Shown piece after piece: positions 1-4,900 of a DNA stretch of 5,965 nucleotides (within the stretch, counting starts at the first letter, position 1; the number at the start of each line of letters is the position of its first letter). The translations under genes were made by a program, and so were the position numbers. Source of the stretch: JAICTV01 sp035634055 (GTDB lineage: Bacteria; Planctomycetota; Phycisphaerae; Tepidisphaerales; Tepidisphaeraceae); the NCBI GenBank assembly GCA_035634055.1, contig DASQDR010000281.1:1-5965 (forward strand). The letters run 5' to 3'. The notes under the pieces were generated by a model. That model was given only the letters and a program-made list of their open reading frames with translations, did not search any database and had not been told where the DNA came from.

Positions 1-518
1 TCGGTCTCGCCCGCCTGCGAGTTGTCGCGGGCGCGGCCGGCCTGCATCAGGACGATCTCGTACTCGCCGTCACCGTCGAGGTCCGCGATCGAGGCGTCGT
101 TCGGCTTGTACCCATCAGGAGTCTTGAGCGGGATCGACACATACGGCTTCTCGGGCGCGTTGGCCGGCAGCGTGAACGGCTGGCTCGCCTCCTGCTCGGC
201 GCCCTTCAGCACCGGCTTGACGACGTACGCGACCGGCTGGTCGAGCTTCACGTTGGTATCAACGAGGTGCGTCGGGCCGGTCAGCGGCTGCGGGTTGATC
301 TTGGTTGCCTCGCCCTGGCCGGACTTGCGGTAGACGTTGAACGCGATGTCGTCCGGGTCGGTAGCGAGCAGGCGCCACCCCACCCAAACCTTGCCGCCAC
401 CCTGGTTGACGGCGACGACGCCGCGGCCGAGCGCCTCCATCTGCCGCTGTGCGAGCAGCGGGCTCGCCGTGAACGTAACGCAAGCGATGATCGCGGCAAT
501 CGAAAGGAACCTGCGCAT
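1..518 (-). CDS. Secreted rhamnogalacturonan-I lyase, polysaccharide lyase family 11, N-terminal part (gene runs off left edge)
   Basis: Reading leftward from an ATG at 518, an open frame of 172 codons continues past position 1 without a stop, so only the N-terminus is present (PL11 enzymes are usually about 600 residues). Residues 1-23 look like a Sec signal peptide (MRRFLSIAAII... ending SPLLA, cut before QRQ). Residues 25-39 (RQMEALGRGVVAVNQ), then V-GWRLL at 46-51 and AFNVYR at 59-64, match the conserved start of PL11 rhamnogalacturonan lyases (B. subtilis YesW/YesX type) and their beta-sheet domain. Residues 140-155 (NDASIADLDGDGEYEI) are the acidic, probably calcium-binding opening of the beta-propeller catalytic domain; RDNSQAG at 164-170 is also family-typical. 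Known role: beta-elimination of the Rha-GalA backbone of RG-I outside the cytoplasm. Endo or exo action cannot be told from this part. IIAC at 10-13 resembles a lipobox, but Cys13 is rather early. It lies downstream of the acetylesterase in the same direction. Confidence 0.93.
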   Translation of the reverse strand, partial: MRRFLSIAAIIACVTFTASPLLAQRQMEALGRGVVAVNQGGGKVWVGWRLLATDPDDIAFNVYRKSGQGEATKINPQPLTGPTHLVDTNVKLDQPVAYVVKPVLKGAEQEASQPFTLPANAPEKPYVSIPLKTPDGYKPNDASIADLDGDGEYEIVLMQAGRARDNSQAGET

Positions 519-523
519 GTTTT

Positions 524-528
524 TCCTC
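524..528 (-). promoter_or_regulatory. Shine-Dalgarno of the PL11 lyase
   Basis: On the minus strand GAGGA lies 5 nt before the ATG at 518. It fixes this start, which also puts a clean signal peptide at the N-terminus. Confidence 0.75.
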
Positions 529-605
529 ACGTTTGTGGCCTCGAGCGAACTGCCCTGATGCTTGGCCGCGGCGGCGGCTCGATTGATCAAAAACCGGCAC
601 GGTGA

Positions 606-621
606 CCGCGAGTCCTCGCGG
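606..621 (-). other. Short GC-rich hairpin between esterase and lyase genes
   Basis: CCGCGAG and CTCGCGG form a perfect 7-bp inverted repeat with a 2-nt centre (6 bp with a 4-nt loop in RNA). It begins 18 nt after the esterase stop codon. Reading on in the minus direction, a second small stem (ACCG/CGGT) runs into five T residues at about 591-595. This could be a weak attenuator or an mRNA-end stabiliser that lowers lyase expression relative to the esterase. The T run does not directly follow the stronger stem, so a canonical intrinsic terminator is not supported. Confidence 0.35.
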
Positions 622-639
622 CAGCGACGACGGCGCGGC

Positions 640-1518
640 CTACTTCTCCGACGACGGCGATTCTTTGAGGTAACTCTTCAGCGGGTTGTCCTTCAGGTTG
701 CGGATGCCTTCGACGGCGGCCTCCGCGTTGAGCTTCGCGCCGGCGACGCCGGTGTGCGTGCCGTCAGCGGGCGTGAAGTACTTCTCCTTGATCTCCGCCG
801 GCTCCATGCCCACCCACCGCTTCATGATCAGCGTGTTGAGCGGGATGAAATCCGCCTTCTCCGCCTGGGCGACCTGCTCGGCCAGGCGGACGTAGTCCCA
901 GTTCTCCGGCGTCGCGTCGGTCACCTTCGCCTTGGGCACGTGCGCCACCGGTGAACAAACGATCGGCGTCAGGCCCTTCTCGCGCGCGTCGTTGATGTAC
1001 TTGCGCATATACCAGCCGAAGGTGTGAACCGTTTCCTTCTTCCCCTGCTTGAGGGTGAGCGTGACCTCCTCGGTCTCGTCGCCCAGGCCGCGGATGGTGC
1101 CGCGCTCGCGGTTGTCGCCCGCCAGCTTGCCGCCGTCGTTGTGACCGAACTGGATGATGACGAAGTCGCCCTTCTTGGCGCTCTTGAGGACATCGTCCCA
1201 GCGACCCTCGGTCTGGAAGGTTCGGCTGCTGCGCCCGCCGATGGCGCGGTTGACGACGTTGATGCGGCTCTTATCGAAGAAGTCGCCAACCGGGTCGCCC
1301 CACCCCTGCTGCCCCTTGCCGTTGACGCGAACGGTGGAGTCGCCGACGAGCCAGAGGGTGGGGAGGTTTGGGTTGATCTTCTCGTCGCGACCGACCGATG
1401 GCCCCGGCCGAGAGGCCGCCTGCGACGCCGGTGCGGCCGCGTGCGAAACCTCCGCCGCGCCTGCTGCGACCAGTAGCACGACCACCAGCCCAAGGAGCGC
1501 TCTAGGAACATGAAGCAT
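640..1518 (-). CDS. Secreted rhamnogalacturonan acetylesterase, SGNH/GDSL hydrolase (carbohydrate esterase family 12)
   Basis: Complete 292-residue protein ending in TAG. Residues 1-27 form a signal peptide with a long hydrophobic run (LLGLVVVLLVAAGAA) and a cut after SHA. The SGNH blocks appear in order: GDS at 59-61 (nucleophile Ser61), NRAIGGRSSR at 90-99 (block II Gly), QFGHND at 123-128 (Asn127) and DGTHT at 252-256 (Asp252, His255). GWGD at 72-75, RSSRTF at 96-101 and GWYMRKYI at 168-175 are typical of RhgT/YesT-type CE12 enzymes, as is the length. Known role: removal of acetyl esters from galacturonate in rhamnogalacturonan I, outside the cytoplasm. The start at 1518 was chosen over an in-frame ATG at 1629 because AGGA sits 6 nt upstream and the signal peptide then begins at residue 1. 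It is followed 121 bp later by the PL11 lyase, so the two fit one pathway. Substrate assignment is by family; a xylan or other pectin esterase activity is possible. Confidence 0.95.
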   Translation of the reverse strand: MLHVPRALLGLVVVLLVAAGAAEVSHAAAPASQAASRPGPSVGRDEKINPNLPTLWLVGDSTVRVNGKGQQGWGDPVGDFFDKSRINVVNRAIGGRSSRTFQTEGRWDDVLKSAKKGDFVIIQFGHNDGGKLAGDNRERGTIRGLGDETEEVTLTLKQGKKETVHTFGWYMRKYINDAREKGLTPIVCSPVAHVPKAKVTDATPENWDYVRLAEQVAQAEKADFIPLNTLIMKRWVGMEPAEIKEKYFTPADGTHTGVAGAKLNAEAAVEGIRNLKDNPLKSYLKESPSSEK

Positions 1519-1524
1519 GTTTAA

Positions 1525-1528
1525 TCCT
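1525..1528 (-). promoter_or_regulatory. Shine-Dalgarno of the acetylesterase
   Basis: AGGA on the minus strand lies 6 nt before the ATG at 1518. The upstream in-frame ATG at 1629 would bury the signal peptide behind 37 extra residues, so this site decides the start. Confidence 0.65.
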
Positions 1529-1569
1529 GTGAACAGAGATGGCACAGCGTAACCGCTTGTGCCGCGGAC

Positions 1570-1599
1570 CCGGAACCGCCTTTCATGTCCGGAAACCGC
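1570..1599. repeat. Imperfect direct repeat upstream of the esterase gene
   Basis: CCGGAACCGC at 1570-1579 recurs as CCGGAAACCGC at 1589-1599, differing by one inserted A; the starts are 19 bp apart. It lies 52-81 bp upstream of the esterase start codon, where a regulator could bind two half-sites on one face of the helix. Short GC-rich repeats can arise by chance, so the call is tentative. Confidence 0.3.
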
Positions 1600-1706
1600 G
1601 CGACTGGAGAGGAATAATCGCTCGCCCAACTACCGCAAGGCCTGCAACTTCCACGCAATTGCCATCACCGCCGACCGATATAAGCGTTGCAACCGTACTC
1701 ATGTAT

Positions 1707-1735
1707 GGATCGCGTTCGATTTGCCTACGCGATCC
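1707..1735. promoter_or_regulatory. Perfect 9-bp inverted repeat, candidate operator
   Basis: GGATCGCGT at 1707-1715 and ACGCGATCC at 1727-1735 are exact reverse complements around an 11-nt centre. Arm centres are 20 bp apart, about two helical turns, the geometry of a dimeric DNA-binding protein. It sits near the middle of the divergent region, 188 bp from the esterase start and 253 bp from the giant gene start. It could also fold in RNA. No T run follows on either side, so an intrinsic terminator is unlikely. I do not recognise a regulator family from the half-site. Confidence 0.45.
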
Positions 1736-1823
1736 GACCGCCCCGAACAATGTTTCGTTATCCGCATTATTTTTAAACCTATTGTGATCTGCCGCCGTAC
1801 ATCGATAGATCGACAGTCAGATT

Positions 1824-1848
1824 GTGAAAGTTTCACCGGTAATTTCAC
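1824..1848. promoter_or_regulatory. TTTCAC dyad with a third copy, candidate operator
   Basis: GTGAAA (1824-1829) and TTTCAC (1831-1836) form a perfect 6-bp dyad around one central G. A further TTTCAC at 1843-1848 repeats the right arm 12 bp downstream. The cluster ends 8 bp before the proposed -35 of the giant gene, a usual place for an activator or repressor. The odd-length centre lacks the CpG usual in LacI-family operators, so the family is not assigned. Confidence 0.4.
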
Positions 1849-1856
1849 GGTGTTTC

Positions 1857-1884
1857 TTGCATCTGACCGCTTTCGTGTTAAATT
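1857..1884 (+). promoter_or_regulatory. Possible sigma-70-like promoter of the giant PATR gene
   Basis: TTGCAT (1857-1862) and TAAATT (1879-1884) match the -35 and -10 consensus at 4 of 6 positions each with a 16-bp spacer. They lie in the AT-richer part of the region and just downstream of the TTTCAC cluster. Transcription would start near 1891, giving a leader of about 98 nt. Promoter consensus in this lineage is not assured. Confidence 0.35.
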
Positions 1885-1893
1885 CAATCATGG

Positions 1894-1928
1894 GGGTGCC
1901 AGTGGAGGGAGAGCCCACAGGCAGACCC
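1894..1928 (+). other. Foldable mRNA leader hairpin before the giant gene
   Basis: TGCC (1897-1900) pairs with GGCA (1920-1923) and GTGG (1902-1905) with CCAC (1915-1918), separated by one A-A mismatch and closed by a 9-nt purine-rich loop. GGG (1894-1896) can pair with CCC (1926-1928) across a 2-nt bulge, giving eleven pairs in all. It starts at about the predicted transcription start. It does not match a riboswitch class that I recognise. Confidence 0.35.
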
Positions 1929-1968
1929 GTTCCCCGCGAAGCTCTACCTAGAACCAAGCGAGTTCCCA

Positions 1969-1981
1969 CTCCTTCTGGAGG
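1969..1981 (+). promoter_or_regulatory. Strong Shine-Dalgarno of the giant gene, within a small hairpin
   Basis: GGAGG at 1977-1981 lies 7 nt before the ATG at 1989, an ideal site that decides this start over in-frame upstream candidates (ATG at 1890, GTG at 1824). CTCC at 1969-1972 can pair with GGAG at 1977-1980 over a TTCT loop, so the site may be partly masked in the mRNA. Confidence 0.75.
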
Positions 1982-1988
1982 CGCACAG

Positions 1989-4900
1989 ATGGCGTCGTCA
2001 TCACCCGTCACTCTTCTCCCGGCTCAGAACAACCGTAACCTCCGCAACCGCCGCACCGCGATGACGCTCGCCCTGGCGACCGCGTCGCTGGTGCCGGCCT
2101 TCGCCCGCGCGGCGAGCCAGACCTGGTCGGCCACCCCGACCGATGCGCTCTGGACCACCGCCGCTAACTGGACCGGCAACGCCGTGCCCGGCACGCTCAA
2201 CGCCGCCAGCACCGACCTCGCCACCTTCAACACGCCCATCGCCAACGTCGGCGGCGTGAACATCGGCGACGCCTCCAATCCGATCACCATTGACGCGACC
2301 CGCACCATCGCCGGCATCCTGTTCGACACCGCGAACGTCGGCTCGTACCAGATCGGCTCGGCGTCCGGCAGTCCCCTCACGCTCTACACGAACCAGGGGA
2401 ACAGCAGCATCCGCATGAGCGCCGCGGTGACCTCCTCGCAGGTCATCGCCAACCCGCTCATCTTCCGCCAGCCGTCCAGCACGAACGGCCGGTACACTTT
2501 CCTCAACGATTCGACGACTTCCACCGCGTCGCTGACCCTCAGCGGCACGATCACGAACGCTGGCACCCGCCCGGTCGTCACGGTGCTCGATGGCGCCAAC
2601 ACCGGCGCCAACACCATCAGCGGCGTCATCTCGTACACCGGCTCCAGCCAGACCGCCCCCTACCTCGTCAAGCGCGGCACCGGTACCTGGGCGCTGACCG
2701 CCGCCAACACCTTCACCGGCACGTTGATGAACGATGTGAGCGGCAACGCCGGCATCCAGGTGCTGGACGGCGTGCTGTCGGTTCAGAACAACAACGCGCT
2801 CGGCTCCAGCGCCACCGCCAACCAGCTCCAGGTCTGGATTGGCAAGAAGTCGCTGACCTACACCAGCAACGGCACCACCACCCAAACGCTGTCCAGCGTC
2901 ACCGGCGGCACCCTCGAGCTGTCCAACAACATCACGCTCGACAACGGGCTGTCGCTGAACCTGTTCCAGGACGGCACGATCCGCTCCAACGGCAGCAACG
3001 CCACCAACGGTCGCATTAACGTCAACGCCGCCGCCACCAGCGCCACCATCGCCACCGTCAACGCCACCGACGTCTTCACGATCGGCAACAGCGCCAACGA
3101 CGTGACCGGCGGCTCGGCCTCGACGGTCCTCAACGTCGCCGGCCCCGGGACCGTCCTGCTCAACAGCGCCAACAACTACAACGGCGTCTGGTCGTTCAAC
3201 AGCGGGCTAACCCAGCTCGGCACCGGCGCCACGCTCGGCTCGGCCAGCGCGGGCGTCACCTTCGGCGAGAACAGCACCGGCAAGCTCCAGCTCAACGGCA
3301 ACAACGCCACCATCGGCAGCCTGAACTCCCACGCCAACCCCGGCTCCGCCGTCATCGAGAACGGCGGCGCGGCGACCGGCGTCAACACCCTGACGGTCAA
3401 CACCACCGCCGCCAACACCTACCACGGCGTGATCCAGGACGGCGCCGCCGGCTCCATCGCCCTCGTCAAGAGCGGCCCCGCCGGCACGCTCGCCCTGACC
3501 AGGGCCAACACCTACACCGGTGGCACCGCCATTAACGGCGGCGCGCTGCTGGCGAACAACTCCAGCGGTTCGGCCACCGGCACCGGCAGCGTCGCGATTG
3601 CCACGGGTGGCGTGCTCGGCGGCAGCGGCACGGTGGCCGGTCCGGTCACCGCCAACGCCAACGGCCGCATCGCCCCCGGCGCAGCCGCCGGCCAGGTCGG
3701 CACCCTCACCGTCGGCTCGCTGACCCTCAACGCCGATTCGGTTCTCGACTACGACGTCACCGACGCCTCGACGCTCGACAAGATCATCGTGTCGACCGCT
3801 GACGGCCTGACCATCAACGGCGGGCAGCTCAACATCAACGGCGGCACCAGCCCCTTCACTGCAAACGGCGTCTACAACCTCATCGGCTACACCGGCAACA
3901 TCGGTGGCATCGGCACCGGCGCCATGACGGTCGCCTCGGCCAACCAGGACATCGTCAACAAGTCGTACACGATCGGCTCCGCCGGCGGCTTCGTCACCCT
4001 GACCGTCGCCAATTCCAGCACGGTCATCTCGTACTGGAACGCCGACAGCGACGGCAACTGGAGCACCGGCCCCTGGACCACGCCCACCCCCAACTCCGCC
4101 GGCGCGTTCGCTTCCTTCGGCGGCGGCGGCACCGCGATCACGGGCAACCGCACCGTCACCGTTGACGGCGCCTACACCGCCGGGACGGTCGCCTTCAACA
4201 ACCCGTCCCACTCCTACACGCTCGCGGCCGGGTCGGGCGCGAACATCACGCTGGACAACAACGCCAGCACCTCGTTCCTCACCAACAGCGCGGGCAACCA
4301 CAGCGTCCAGGTCCCGCTGACCCTCACGACCAACGGCGTGCTCGTCAACGTTGCCCAGGCGGGCAACACCCTCAGCGTCTCCGGTGCGGTCAGCGGCAAC
4401 GGCGCCGTGACCAAGTCGGGCATTGGCACCCTCGCCCTGACCGGCGCCAACACCTACACCGGCGGCACGAGGCTCAACGGCGGCACGATCCAGATCAACA
4501 ACGCAAGCAGCCTCGGCGACGCGGCGGGCAACCTGGTGTTCGGCGGCGGTAACCTGCAACTCCTCGCCGACGTCACCACCGCCCGCAACTACCAGCTCAA
4601 CGGCACGGACAATGCCGTGATCAACACCAACGGCTTCAACCTCACCCACTCCGGCACCATCACCCCGCTGAACGGCGGCACCGGTGGGCTGATCAAGAAC
4701 GGCGCCGGCGCGCTGGTTCTGAGTGGGGTCAATACCTACACCGGCTCGACGACCGCCACCGGCGGCACGCTGACCATCAACAGCAACGCCAGCCTCGGCG
4801 ACGTCGCCACCGGCGCCGCGCTGAACCTCAGCGGCGGCACCATCCTCGAGAGCACCGCCACGACCTCGCTCTCCAACGCCGGCGCCAACCGCGCTGTGAA

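Larger units (their letters stand above)
1519..1988. other. Divergent intergenic control region
   Basis: 470 bp separate the esterase start (minus) from the start of the giant repeat protein (plus). No convincing gene lies here: the short open frames on both strands overlap one another and show neither a Shine-Dalgarno nor the strong third-position GC of the flanking genes. The stretch from about 1600 to 1890 is clearly richer in A and T than the coding DNA, notably 1757-1790. It contains several inverted and direct repeats listed separately. A minus-strand promoter for the esterase must lie here, but I see only weak candidates, such as TTGCGG at 1633-1638 with TTATTC at 1612-1617. Confidence 0.7.

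Noticed and set aside
1519..1629. N-terminal extension of the acetylesterase from an ATG at 1629
   Set aside because: The added 37 residues are Arg-rich and would place the signal peptide internally. The ATG at 1518 has an AGGA at good spacing.
1791..1813. TGTGATCT near 1785 as a CRP-type site and the TCGAT/ATCGA mini-dyad at 1802-1813
   Set aside because: No matching TCACA half is found at the required spacing, and a 5-bp dyad with a 2-nt centre is expected by chance.
1699..1887. 62-codon minus-strand open frame in the intergenic region
   Set aside because: It covers both candidate operators and the proposed promoter, its codon use is unlike the neighbours, and the peptide has no recognisable feature.
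1559..1951. Overlapping plus-strand open frames of 82 and 130 codons in the intergenic region
   Set aside because: They overlap each other in different frames, lack Shine-Dalgarno sites and the third-position GC of the flanking genes, and run through repeats and the likely promoter.
2037..2070. Twin-arginine (Tat) signal in the giant protein (NRRTAMT)
   Set aside because: Only the Arg pair fits; the hydrophobic residues expected after it are missing. A Sec signal with a long basic n-region explains it better.
2001..2885. A 294-codon minus-strand open frame overlapping the start of the giant gene
   Set aside because: Same codon-aligned antisense effect; composition is biased and there is no recognisable motif or plausible start context.
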